Shown here: positions 16,705 through 25,800 of the stretch, piece after piece | Numbering within the stretch: position 1 is the first letter of the stretch | How the letters are laid out: each line of letters opens with the position of its first letter | From: Microbispora siamensis | GTDB lineage: Bacteria; Actinomycetota; Actinomycetes; Streptosporangiales; Streptosporangiaceae | DNA length: 64,000 nucleotides | Direction of reading: 5' to 3' | Assembly (NCBI RefSeq): GCF_016863095.1 | Contig: NZ_BOOF01000053.1 | Coordinates: 1-64,000 of the forward strand | Program-made: the position numbers and the translations under genes | The notes under the pieces: model-generated | What the model saw: the letters and a program-made list of their open reading frames with translations, nothing else | What the model was told of the DNA's origin: nothing | The model's database searches: none

Positions 16705-16899
16705 GCTTCGTCTCCTGGTCGTGGTGGAGGGTCCCGGCCAGAGCCTCTCCGGCCACGGCGGGGAGGGCCAGAATCGGCCGATGCCGGTATCGCGAGTGCC
16801 ACCTTCCGCGACGCCCGTCTCGGGCCGTGCGGCGCCGATTCCGGGGCGCGGCGCCCGGCGCGGTAACCTCAACCGTCCACCGCTGTTTGGGAGCCCGGA

Positions 16900-16970
16900 T
16901 GGCCTGCACGCACGACCGCACCACGACGACCCGCGCCCGCGCCCGCGCCGCCGGGGTGATGTGGCGATGA
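16900..16970 (+). other. Possible 23-codon upstream open frame in the prfC leader
   Basis: ATG at 16900 after a GGGAG-like ribosome site, reading MACTHDRTTTTRARARAAGV and three more codons to TGA at 16968-16970, so the stop overlaps the prfC ATG at 16967 as ATGA. The run of Thr and Arg codons could make it a translational control element for a release factor gene. No homolog is known to me and it may be chance. Confidence 0.25.
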
Positions 16971-18565
16971 GCGCCGTCACGGGTGAGGCGGCGCGCCGCC
17001 GCACGTTCGCGGTGATCAGTCACCCGGACGCCGGAAAGTCCACGATGACCGAGGCGCTCGCCCTGCACGCCTCGGCGATCACCCAGGCGGGAGCCGTGCA
17101 CGGCAAGGCGGGCCGGCGGGGCGTGACGTCCGACTGGATGGAGATGGAGCGGGCCCGCGGCATCTCCATCACCTCGGCCGCGCTGCGCTTCGACTACCGC
17201 GGCCACGTGTTCAACCTGGTGGACACCCCCGGCCACGCGGACTTCTCCGAGGACACCTACCGGGTTCTGGCCGCGGTCGACTGCGCGGTCATGCTGCTCG
17301 ACGCGGCCAAGGGCATGGAGCCGCAGACCATGAAGCTGTTCGAGGTCTGCCGCCACCGCCGCATCCCGGTCATCACGTTCGTCAACAAGTGGGACCGGCC
17401 GGGCCGGGAGCCGCTGGAACTGCTCGACGAGATCGAGGAGCGCACCGGCCTGCGTCCCACGCCCGTCACCTGGCCGATCGGCGCCGCCGGGAACTTCCAC
17501 GGCGTGGTCGACCGGCTGGAGGGCCGCGCGGTCCGCTACATCCGCACCCCCGGCGGCGCCACGAAGGCGCTGGAGACCGAGTTGACCCCCGAGCAGGCCG
17601 CCGCCGAGCTCGGGGCCGACTGGGCCCGCGCGGAGGAGGAGGCCGACCTGCTCGCCGCGATCGGCGCCGAGCACGACCAGAAGGCGTTCGAGGCGCACGA
17701 GTCCACGCCGGTGCTGTTCGGCGCGGCGCTGTCCAACTTCGGCGTGGCCCGGCTGCTGGACGTGCTCGTCGACCTCGCCCCCGCCCCGGCGCCCCGGGCG
17801 GACGTCGAGGGCGCGGTCCGGCCGCTGGACGCTCCGTTCGCCGGCCTGGTGTTCAAGGTGCAGGCCAACATGGACCCCGCCCACCGCGACCGCATCGCGT
17901 TCGTCCGGGTCTGCTCCGGCCGGTTCGAGCGTGGCATGGTGCTCACCCACGCCGCCACCGGCCGTCCCTTCGCCACGAAGTACGCCCAGTCGGTTTTCGG
18001 CCAGGAGCGCGCCACCATCGACGAGGCGTACCCGGGAGACGTCGTCGGGCTGGTGAACGCCACCGCGCTGCGGCCCGGGGACACGCTCTACGAGGGGAAG
18101 CCGGTGGAGTTCCCGCCCATCCCCAGCTTCGCCCCCGAGCACTTCGCCGTGGCCCGGTCCCGGAGTACGGCCAAGGCCAAGCAGTTCCGCCGCGGCATCG
18201 ACCAGCTCGACGGCGAGGGCGTGATCCAGGTGCTCCGTTCCGACCTGCGGGGCGACCAGGCCCCCGTGCTCGCGGCGGTCGGCCCCATGCAGTTCGAGGT
18301 CGTGCAGCACCGCCTGGCCACCGAGTTCGGCGCGGAGATCGTCCTCGACCGGCTGGAGTACACCCTCGCCCTCCGCACCGACGCCGAGTCCGCGGAGGTG
18401 CTGCGGCGCCAGCGCGGCGCGGAGGTGCTGGTCCGCAGCCGCGACCAGGCCCTGCTCGCCGTGTTCACCGACCAGTGGCGCATGCGCTCCATCCAGCGCG
18501 AGCACGAGGGCCTGACCCTCGAACCGCTCATCGCCGGCCAGGGACTCCCCGGCCCGTCAGCCTAA
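16967..18565 (+). CDS. prfC: Peptide chain release factor 3
   Basis: 532-residue translational GTPase that recycles RF1 and RF2 from the ribosome after termination. G1 ISHPDAGKSTMTEAL near residues 15-30; G2/switch region RGVTSDWMEMERARGISITS with the RF3-type W-M-E-M-E; G3 DTPGHADFSEDTYR; G4 VNKWDRPGREPLELLDEIEE. The rest follows RF3 with QANMDPAHRDRIAFVRVCSG in domain II, FRRGIDQLDGEGVIQVLRSD and GPMQFEVVQHRLATEFGAEI. The length is normal. The ATG at 16967 begins the family's N-terminus; an in-frame GTG two codons earlier also exists. Monocistronic, with a possible small upstream open frame overlapping its start. Confidence 0.95.
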   Translation: MSAVTGEAARRRTFAVISHPDAGKSTMTEALALHASAITQAGAVHGKAGRRGVTSDWMEMERARGISITSAALRFDYRGHVFNLVDTPGHADFSEDTYRVLAAVDCAVMLLDAAKGMEPQTMKLFEVCRHRRIPVITFVNKWDRPGREPLELLDEIEERTGLRPTPVTWPIGAAGNFHGVVDRLEGRAVRYIRTPGGATKALETELTPEQAAAELGADWARAEEEADLLAAIGAEHDQKAFEAHESTPVLFGAALSNFGVARLLDVLVDLAPAPAPRADVEGAVRPLDAPFAGLVFKVQANMDPAHRDRIAFVRVCSGRFERGMVLTHAATGRPFATKYAQSVFGQERATIDEAYPGDVVGLVNATALRPGDTLYEGKPVEFPPIPSFAPEHFAVARSRSTAKAKQFRRGIDQLDGEGVIQVLRSDLRGDQAPVLAAVGPMQFEVVQHRLATEFGAEIVLDRLEYTLALRTDAESAEVLRRQRGAEVLVRSRDQALLAVFTDQWRMRSIQREHEGLTLEPLIAGQGLPGPSA

Positions 18566-18583
18566 GGGACCAGTGACGCCCGA

Positions 18584-19846
18584 TCAGCCGGACAGGGCCA
18601 GCATCAGGTCGGCGGCGGTGGGACGTTCGTGTGGCTCTTTGTGCAGGGCGGCGGCGAGCGGACTCCGCAGGGCGGCGGGCACGGGGCCCAGGTCGGGCGA
18701 GTGCTCCATGATCTGCTGGGAGACCGCGAAGACCGAGGGGCCGTCGAACGGCAGCCTGCCGGTGGCGGCGTAGTACATCGTGCTGCCCCAGCTGAACACG
18801 TCGGAGGCCGGGCCGACCTGCTGCCCGAGCACCTGCTCCGGCGACATGAAGGCGGGCGTCCCCTTCGTCCCGGCGCTCGTGGTGAGCCGGTCCATCGCCT
18901 TTGCGACGCCGAAGTCGATGACGCGCGGCCCGTCGGCTCCGAGCAGCACGTTGCCGGGCTTGAAGTCCCGGTGGACGATGCCCGCGTTGTGGATTCCGCG
19001 CAGCGCCGCCAGCGTCGAGATGGACAGCCTGGTGAGACCGTCGGGATCGCGCGGCCCCTGCTCCCGCACGAGCCGCTCCAGAGAGGGGCCGTGCACGTAC
19101 TCGCTCACGATGTACGCCAGGTCGCCCTGGACGCCGACGTCGATGACGCGGGCGGTGGCGAACGACGGCACGCGCCGGGCGGCCAGCGCCTCCCTGACGA
19201 AGGCGTCCCGCTCGCCCGAGTCCGGCCCGACCCTGACGTGCAGGATCTTGACCGCCACCTGTTGCCCGTCCGGCGCCTGGCCCAGGTAGACCGTCCCCTG
19301 CCCGCCCTCGCCGACCTTCGTCAGCAGCGCGTACGGCCCCACCCAGGCCATGGCCGAGGCCTGGCCGGGGGCCGGCTGCGGACCGGAGGAAGGCATGCCG
19401 AACGAGGGCGCCCCGAAGGAGGGCGATCCCGGGGAGTGCGGCAGCGGCGGGGCCGGGGCGCCGTACGCCGGCGGGTACGTGGACGGTGCCGGCGCCGGTG
19501 TGGTGACATGCGGGAACACTTTGCCGCGCAACAGGAAGGCATGGACCGTGCCTCCCGCCCACATCGTGCCGAACCAGACGTAGGCGGTGAGGGTGTTCCG
19601 CCAGTCGTCGCTCGGCACCCCCGTCAGCAGGTTGGCCACGACCATGAAGGCGATCAGCCCGAGGGAGTAGCAGACGGCGCCGAGGGTGAGGCCCCGTCTC
19701 CTCAGCCGGCCCGCTGCGAAGCCGATGACGAAGGGCGTGCCGAGCCCGCAGGTGAGCAGAGGCACGAGCGCCCACAACACGCTCTTGCCCGACCGTTTTC
19801 GTCCCGACCTGCGGGTGTGGAGTGGCTGGTGCGGGCCGGGGAGCAT
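18584..19846 (-). CDS. Membrane-anchored serine/threonine protein kinase with C-terminal kinase domain
   Basis: 420 residues. Unusual order for a Hanks kinase: two or three membrane segments come first (residues ~22-46, ~52-76 and perhaps ~86-108), then a Pro/Ala/Ser-rich linker to about residue 160, then the kinase domain. Kinase motifs: glycine loop VGEGGQGTVYLGQ, VAVKIL Lys, catalytic loop VHRDFKPGNVLL (Phe where Leu is usual), DFGVAK, and FMSPEQV with SDVFSWGSTMYYAATGRLPF. There is no extracellular PASTA domain. It is divergent from a second kinase at 19992. Substrate unknown; both may respond to envelope or growth signals. Confidence 0.88.
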   Translation of the reverse strand: MLPGPHQPLHTRRSGRKRSGKSVLWALVPLLTCGLGTPFVIGFAAGRLRRRGLTLGAVCYSLGLIAFMVVANLLTGVPSDDWRNTLTAYVWFGTMWAGGTVHAFLLRGKVFPHVTTPAPAPSTYPPAYGAPAPPLPHSPGSPSFGAPSFGMPSSGPQPAPGQASAMAWVGPYALLTKVGEGGQGTVYLGQAPDGQQVAVKILHVRVGPDSGERDAFVREALAARRVPSFATARVIDVGVQGDLAYIVSEYVHGPSLERLVREQGPRDPDGLTRLSISTLAALRGIHNAGIVHRDFKPGNVLLGADGPRVIDFGVAKAMDRLTTSAGTKGTPAFMSPEQVLGQQVGPASDVFSWGSTMYYAATGRLPFDGPSVFAVSQQIMEHSPDLGPVPAALRSPLAAALHKEPHERPTAADLMLALSG

Positions 19847-19991
19847 GATTCACCATGATAAGTGATCACAATGTCGGGAATCAGCGCCGGGGCCGCGCGG
19901 GAGATGAGCGAGAGGCTGGTTGCGGCCGGCTTCGGCGGCCTGTTCGATGGCACCTGCGACTCGAATGATCTGACAGTCCCGGGGAGGCGCG

Positions 19992-20942
19992 GTGACCCTC
20001 ATCGCCGGCAGGTACACGCTCGACCCGGCACGCGCCGGCGGGGGCGGCATGGGCGACGTCTGGGGCGCCGTCGACGAGAGACTCGGGCGCCGGGTGGCCA
20101 TCAAGTTCGTGAGGTTCCCCGACGACGTCCGTGACCAGAGGTGGGAGGCCCGTTTCCGCCACGAGGCCACGATCATGGCGAGGCTGTCCCACCCGGGCAC
20201 ACCCGCCGTCCACGACATCGGGGCGTATGACGACCCGCTGCGCGGACGGCGGCAGTTCATCGTCATGGAGTACGTGGAGGGGGCAGGGCTCGACGACGTC
20301 CTGGCCGAGATCGGGCCTCTGCCCGTCGGATGGGTGGCGTCGATCGGCGCGCAGGTGGCCGCGGTGCTCGACGCCGCGCACGCCAGGGGGATCCTGCACC
20401 GCGACCTCAAGCCGGCCAACCTGATGCTGCGCACGGACGGCTCGGTCCAGGTGGTCGACTTCGGGCTCGCGGTTATGCACGATCCCGCGCTGACGAAGCT
20501 GACCCGCACCGGCGAGGTGCTCGGCACCGAGTCGTACATGTCGCCCGAGCAGGTGCGCCAGGAGGAGCCCACTCCCCGCAGCGACCTGTACGCGCTGGGC
20601 TGCGTGCTGCACGAACTGCTGACCGGCCGGACGCTGTTCGGTGGCCCGACCGTCTTCAGCGTGATGCGGCAGCAGGTGAGCGTCCCGGCCGCGCCTGCGG
20701 CCCGGTGGCGGACCGGCGTGCCGGGCGCACTGGACGAGCTGCTGCTGTCGATGCTGGCCAAGGACCCCGAGGACCGGCCGGCGAGCGCGCGGGAGGTCCA
20801 CGACCGGCTCATGCCGTACCTGTCGGAGACCGCGCCGCTCCCGGGCTTCACCTCACCCGCGCCGAGCCCGGCCCGGATGTACGCCGCGGCGGCCGGCCGT
20901 ACCGGCACTGACGGCACCGCGGCGAGGCCCGGCGGACGCTGA
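19992..20942 (+). CDS. Serine/threonine protein kinase, probably truncated
   Basis: 316 residues from GTG 19992. A cytosolic Hanks-type kinase: loop GGGGMGDVWGAVDERLGRRV (the glycine loop is slightly aberrant), VAIKFVRFP Lys, HRDLKPANLML, VDFGLAV, YMSPEQVRQEEPTPRSDLYA and LAKDPEDRPAS. Related kinases in actinomycetes continue after SPARMYAAA into a TPR-rich C-terminal half. Here the frame stops soon after the kinase domain, and the next ~90 bases encode broken pieces resembling the end of such a TPR tail (see 20943-21030). The kinase domain itself is intact, so it may still work. Convergent with the nucleotidyltransferase. Confidence 0.85.
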   Translation: MTLIAGRYTLDPARAGGGGMGDVWGAVDERLGRRVAIKFVRFPDDVRDQRWEARFRHEATIMARLSHPGTPAVHDIGAYDDPLRGRRQFIVMEYVEGAGLDDVLAEIGPLPVGWVASIGAQVAAVLDAAHARGILHRDLKPANLMLRTDGSVQVVDFGLAVMHDPALTKLTRTGEVLGTESYMSPEQVRQEEPTPRSDLYALGCVLHELLTGRTLFGGPTVFSVMRQQVSVPAAPAARWRTGVPGALDELLLSMLAKDPEDRPASAREVHDRLMPYLSETAPLPGFTSPAPSPARMYAAAAGRTGTDGTAARPGGR

Positions 20943-21030
20943 CGAGCCCGCTCGGCGACCTGACCGCGCTCTACGGCCCCGGCCACCGAGCGCGTACGCG
21001 AGATCCTGGCCGGCCTGCAGGCCGTCACGT
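20943..21030 (+). pseudogene. Frameshifted remnant of a kinase TPR tail
   Basis: In one frame: SPLGDLTALYGPGH (about 20948-20988). After a frame change: VREILAGLQAV (about 20995-21027). Joined, they resemble the last ~30 residues of actinobacterial kinases whose TPR tails end with ...DLTxLYGPDHxxVREIxxxLAGL. The stop at 20940-20942 and the internal shift mean that this tail is not translated with the kinase. I infer deletion of most of the TPR half followed by decay. Confidence 0.5.
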
Positions 21031-21779
21031 CACCCGGGCGCCGCGAACAGGGCCTCCGCCTCGGCGATCGCGCGGGTGAGGGTCTGCGGATCCGGCCGCA
21101 GCGCCGCCACGATCGCGTCGACGCCGCGCAGACCGGCCCGCAGCAGCAGCCGCTTCTCGTTGGTGACCCATTCCCCTCGGGCGGCGAGGACCGCGTGGGC
21201 CGTCTGCATGGCGGCGGTGGCGAGAGCGCCGGCGACCTCGGTGGCCAGACCGCGCGCGGCGTAGGCGGATCTGGCGTACTGGAGGGTCATGGCCGCCCGG
21301 TCCCGCCACATCGGCGGGGCCGACCTCCGCAGGGGCTCCGGGTAGCCGGGCCGGGGCAGTGCGCCGCGCAGGACCCGGTTGACGGCCAGCTCGGCCACCA
21401 CCAGATAGCTGGGAATGCCCGCGAGATGGAACATCAGCGGCTCCCAGTGGAAGCGGCCCCGCTCGGCCTCGGCGAGCTCGTGCTCGACGACGTCGAGGTC
21501 GCGGTAGTGCACGTCGGCGCGGCGGCCGTCGATGGTCAGCCACGCGCCGCCGTTGAAGACGCCGCCGCCCCAGCCTCCGATCTCGGAGACCTCGCCCTCC
21601 CAGCCGACGGCACGCAGGCCGGCCGGGTCGAAGGGGCCGCGGTAGTAAAGGGCGAAGTCCCAGTCGCTGCCGGGCGCGTGGGTGCCCTGCGCGCGGGAGC
21701 CGCCGAGGGTGACGGCCCGTACGCCCGGCAGGGCGGCGAGGCGGTCGGCGACGTGGTCGAGGAACGCCTGGTCGTTCAT
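21030..21779 (-). CDS. Nucleotidyltransferase domain protein
   Basis: 249 residues from the ATG at 21779; the frame is open further but family similarity starts at MNDQAFLDHVADRL. Polymerase-beta-type nucleotidyltransferase fold: GVRAVTLGGSRAQGTHAPGS then DWDFALYYRG gives the GS...DxD metal-binding motif near residues 26-42, with a further acidic residue in DGRRADVHYRD. A helical C-terminal part (AAMTLQYARSAYAARGLATE) follows. It resembles stand-alone enzymes that adenylylate small molecules or proteins, as aminoglycoside nucleotidyltransferases do, but the target is unknown. Resistance cannot be inferred. No partner HEPN gene was seen. Confidence 0.8.
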   Translation of the reverse strand: MNDQAFLDHVADRLAALPGVRAVTLGGSRAQGTHAPGSDWDFALYYRGPFDPAGLRAVGWEGEVSEIGGWGGGVFNGGAWLTIDGRRADVHYRDLDVVEHELAEAERGRFHWEPLMFHLAGIPSYLVVAELAVNRVLRGALPRPGYPEPLRRSAPPMWRDRAAMTLQYARSAYAARGLATEVAGALATAAMQTAHAVLAARGEWVTNEKRLLLRAGLRGVDAIVAALRPDPQTLTRAIAEAEALFAAPG

Positions 21780-22029
21780 GGAGATGCCGTTTCTCGTGAG
21801 ACGTGGAAGGACAGGCCAAACCGAGGCCAGAGCAGCGCTCCAACGGCCTCGACCGGACGGGAAACCCACGTCGTCACTTCACGCCCCTGATGCTACCTGT
21901 CGAGCGGTCCACCGCCCGACGCCCTGCCCGGAGCGGCGACCCGCCCCGTGCATTTCCCGATGCCGCATGGTGATTGCGATGACAAACACCGTTAAGTGGG
22001 GAAAATCGCGGTAAAAGACGGGAGGCGCC

Positions 22030-22896
22030 TTGACGACGATCGTGCATGCCCATGACGGACGGACGCTCGCAGTCGAGGAGAGAGGTGAACTGGAGGGGAC
22101 CCCGGTGTTCCTGCTGCACGGCACGCCCGGCAGCAGGCTGGGGCCCTGCCCGCGGGCCTCGGTGCTGTACCGGCTCGGGGTCAGGCTCATCACCTACGAT
22201 CGGCCCGGATACGGCCTGTCCGACCGCAGGATCGGCAGGACGGTGGCGGACGTCGCCGAGGACGTGGCGGCCATCGCCGACGCGCTGGGGATCGGCTGCT
22301 TCGCCGTTATCGGGCGTTCCGGGGGCGGCCCGCATGCCCTGGCCTGCGCGGCGCTGCTGCCCGACCGCACCACGCGGGTGGCCGCGCTGGTCCCGCTGGC
22401 ACCTCCCGGGGCCGAGGGACTGGACTGGTTCCACGGCATGACGGAGTCGAACGTCGCCGAGTACACGGCGGCCCAGACGGGCTACCACGCGATGATGGAC
22501 CTGCTCTCTCCGGCGGTGGAGCGGATCAGGGAGGATCCGACGCGGCTGGTGCCGGCGCTCGACGACGACCTGCCCGAGCCCGACCGCCATGTCATCGCGG
22601 ACATCGGGATCCGCACCATGCTGGCCGACAACTTCGCCGAGGCCGTACGGCGCTCGGCGGCGGGCTGGGTGGACGACGCGGTCGCGTTCAGCTCACCCTG
22701 GGGTTTCGAGCCGGAGAGCATCTCCGTACCGACGCTGCTGTGGCACGGCGGAGCGGACGTCTTCTCCCCTGTGGGCCACTCCCGATGGCTGGGCCAGCGG
22801 ATCCCCGGCGCGAGGGTGGTGATCCAGGAGGGCGCGGCCCATTTCGGTGCGATCCAGGTCCTGCCGGATGTGCTCACCTGGCTGTCGGCGGCCTGA
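22030..22896 (+). CDS. Alpha/beta hydrolase fold protein
   Basis: 288 residues starting at TTG 22030 with GGGAGG upstream. Classical alpha/beta hydrolase: oxyanion-hole strand VFLLHGTPGSRLGP near residues 26-39, TYDRPGYGLSDRR, nucleophile elbow IGRSGGGPHAL with Ser near residue 97, acid in LLWHGGADVFSPVGHSRWLG and His in EGAAHFGAI near the C-terminus. The G-R-S-G-G-G elbow is of the general hydrolase type seen in epoxide hydrolase and lipase-like enzymes; substrate is unknown. No signal peptide, so cytosolic. Its stop is two bases from the end of the convergent fxsT gene, leaving no room for a separate terminator. Confidence 0.87.
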   Translation: MTTIVHAHDGRTLAVEERGELEGTPVFLLHGTPGSRLGPCPRASVLYRLGVRLITYDRPGYGLSDRRIGRTVADVAEDVAAIADALGIGCFAVIGRSGGGPHALACAALLPDRTTRVAALVPLAPPGAEGLDWFHGMTESNVAEYTAAQTGYHAMMDLLSPAVERIREDPTRLVPALDDDLPEPDRHVIADIGIRTMLADNFAEAVRRSAAGWVDDAVAFSSPWGFEPESISVPTLLWHGGADVFSPVGHSRWLGQRIPGARVVIQEGAAHFGAIQVLPDVLTWLSAA

Positions 22897-22898
22897 CA

Positions 22899-25800
22899 TC
22901 AGAACGGCTGGGGTTCGAGGTCCCTGTTGATGCGCCGCCACTCCTTCAGGTGGCCCAGGGTCGGATGGGATTCGCCGAGGACCCTGCCGAGGACGGGCAG
23001 CAGGCGGTCCCTGATCCGTTCGGCCTGCGCGACCTGCCCCGCCGACCACAGCGTCACGGCGAGGTTGGCCTCGCACGCGAGCGTGTCCGGATGGAGGTCG
23101 CCGAGCTTCGCCCGCAGGGCCTCCAGGGTGCGCCGTTCCAGCCGCTCGGCTTCGTCGCGCCGTCCCTCCTCTCCGAGGCAGTTCGCCAGGTTGATCGCCG
23201 CGGAGAGCGTGAACGGATGGTCCGGGCCCAGGTTGGCGCCCAGCCCGTCGTGGGTCGCGACGGCGACGGCGGTCGCACGGTCCAGCTCTCCGGACCCGCG
23301 CAGGTAGATCGCCAGGTTGTTCATCGCGATCAGAGTGCCCGGGTGGTTGTCGCCCAGGGTCTGCCGGTAGATGTGCACGATCCTGCCGGCCAGCTCGTGG
23401 GCTCCGGCCTTGTCGCCGAGCGCCGACATACAGCAGGCGAGCTCCAAGGTCGCGGCCAGCGCGTCGGGAGTGCCCGCGTAACGCTGCCGGTACCGCTCTT
23501 CGGTCTCCTTCGCCAGCTCCCACGCCTCCTGCTGCTCGCCGGCTCTGCGGAGCGACACCGCCAAGCTCTTGGCCGCCCTGAGGGTGTCGACGAACGCCTC
23601 GCCGAGCGACTCCCGGTAGTGCTGAAGGGTGGTGCGCAACAGGTCCACCGACTCCCGGTAGAGGCCGATCTCGCGCAGGTCGCGGGCGAGGTGGGCGGCG
23701 GAGAACAACGTGTAGGGGTGGTTCACCCCGAGCACCCTGGTCCGCCGCTGCAGGGTGTCCTGGTCGAGGTCGCGGGCGCTGACGGCGTCGCCGACCAGCC
23801 GGTAGCACAGCGCCAGGTTGTTCGCGGAGGCGAGAGTGCGCGGATGGTCCTCACCGAACAGCGTCTTCCACCGCTGGTAGGTGACCCGGTCCATCTCCAG
23901 CGAGCTCTCGTACTCCCCGAGCCCCCGCAGGTCGGCGGCGAGGCCGCCCGCCGTCAGCAGCGTGTGCGGGTGCCGGTCCCCGACCACCTGGAGCTGCTGC
24001 TCGCGAACCCACATGTCGAGGTCCCTGGCCTCCTCGTACTTCCCCTGCGAACGTTTCACGTTGGCCACGTTGAACAGCAGGTGGAGGCGCTGCCTGTCGT
24101 GCTGCCCGAACTCCTCCTCCCAGAAGTTCGCGAGCCGTTCGCCGAGGGCCAGGGCGCTGTCGAAGTCGCCGCGTTTCCACAGGTATCGCACGCGGTCGGT
24201 GAGGAGCTGCCGGGTCTCCTCCTCGGTGCACTCCGTGGCACGGGACGGCTGCAGATGCTGCCAGATCAGGTCGTAGCGGATCCAGTTCTCCGGGTCGTCC
24301 ACGTCGCCCTGGCGGGGGCGCGCGCCGACGAGGATGCGGTGCACCGCGTGGCAGGCCTTCTCCTGCTCCTCCTGCGGCATCTGGCTGCGGATCACCGACT
24401 GCACCAGACGGTGCACCTGGATCGTGTTGTTGCCCTGGTCCACCTTCGCGAGGGCGAACCTGCCGATCTCCTGGATGACGCGGCCGAGCACGAGCTTCTC
24501 GCGCAGCGTGTCGTCGTACGGCAGCAGCGACTCCACCATCTCGTCGCTGTAGAGGAGCTGCATCGAGATGGGCTCGGGGGCGAAGAAGGCACACAGCTGG
24601 AGCAGCCGCACCGACGCGGGGGAGCTCTCCTGGAGCTGGGTCAGGGAGAGGTTCCACGTCACGGCCACGGGGTGCGGGTAGTCCGCCGGCTGGTTCAGAG
24701 ACGAGAGCACGCGCGCCGCCTCGGTGTCGAGCTGCTCCAGCAGCGTCGCCGCCGGGAGGCCGGTTTCGGCGAGCCAGGCCGCGGCCTGTTCGACCGCGAG
24801 CGGCAGGTTGCCCAGGGCCTCCGCCACCCGGCGGGCGTCCTCGGCGGCCAGTCCCGGCACCCGGCGGCCGAGGTGTTCCAGGCTCTCCTCCTGGCTGAAG
24901 ACGTCGACCTCAAGGGGGGCCGCCACCGTCGACCACGCCTGGTTGCGCGAGGTGATCATGACGTGCCCCGACGAACCGCCGGGAAAGAAGTCCCGCAGGT
25001 CCTCAGGATCCCCCGCGTTGTCGAAGATCAGAAGCCAGCGGCCGTACGGCCGGCCCAGGCGCAGCGCCTCGCGCACAGCGGAGACCACCTCGGCGATGTT
25101 GTCGGCCACCGGGATGCGCAGCTGCCGCGCCAGCTCCTCGAAGGCCGAGTTGATCCGCTCGGGATCCTCCGAGGAGATCCACCAGACGAGGTCGTAGTCG
25201 GCGCGGAAGCGGTGGGCGTACTCCAGCGCCACCTGGGTCTTGCCGACCCCGCCGAGGCCGTACAGCGCCTGCGGCAGCACGACCGCCGAACTGCCGCCGA
25301 CGAGCTGGTCGCGCAGCCGGTCGAGCACCAGCCCGCGCCCGGTGAAGGCGGCGTTGCGCGCTGGGACGTTCCAGACGGCGGGCTCACTGCCCGGGAAGCG
25401 GGCGCCGAGCCCTCCGGTGTCGAGCGCCGGCCCGTCCTCGGCGCGGCCGAAAGCCCGCAGCACGGTCTCGGCCGCGGCGTGCTCGGAGATCCTGGTGAGG
25501 TCGGCGAGCGCCCGGTCGCCGAACGGTGAGGGGAACCGCGACTCCGAAACGCGCAGCGGGACGACCTCGCCGCGGCCCGATGCCTCCGGGCCGGTCAGCC
25601 GCTGCCACACCTCCTCCCCGCGGGACGCGCGGATGTAGGCGCCCGAGAGTACGACGACCGTCCGCAGGCCCTCGCCGCCGAGCTCCAGCGCCTCGTCGGT
25701 GTCGACGCCGCGCAGCTTCACCCGGTAGCCGTACCGGTCGAGCAGGGCGGCGATCCAGTCGGCCCACATCCGGTCCTCGGAGGCGTAGCTGAGGTACACG

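Noticed and set aside
14717-18505. 1262-residue minus-strand open frame across prfC and the exporter.
   Set aside because: Out-of-frame shadow of the RF3 and MFS genes with biased composition. The real proteins in this span have full domains in other frames.
22740-25529. 929-residue plus-strand frame opposite fxsT.
   Set aside because: Antisense shadow of the TPR region, rich in Arg, Gly, Val and Leu without domains.
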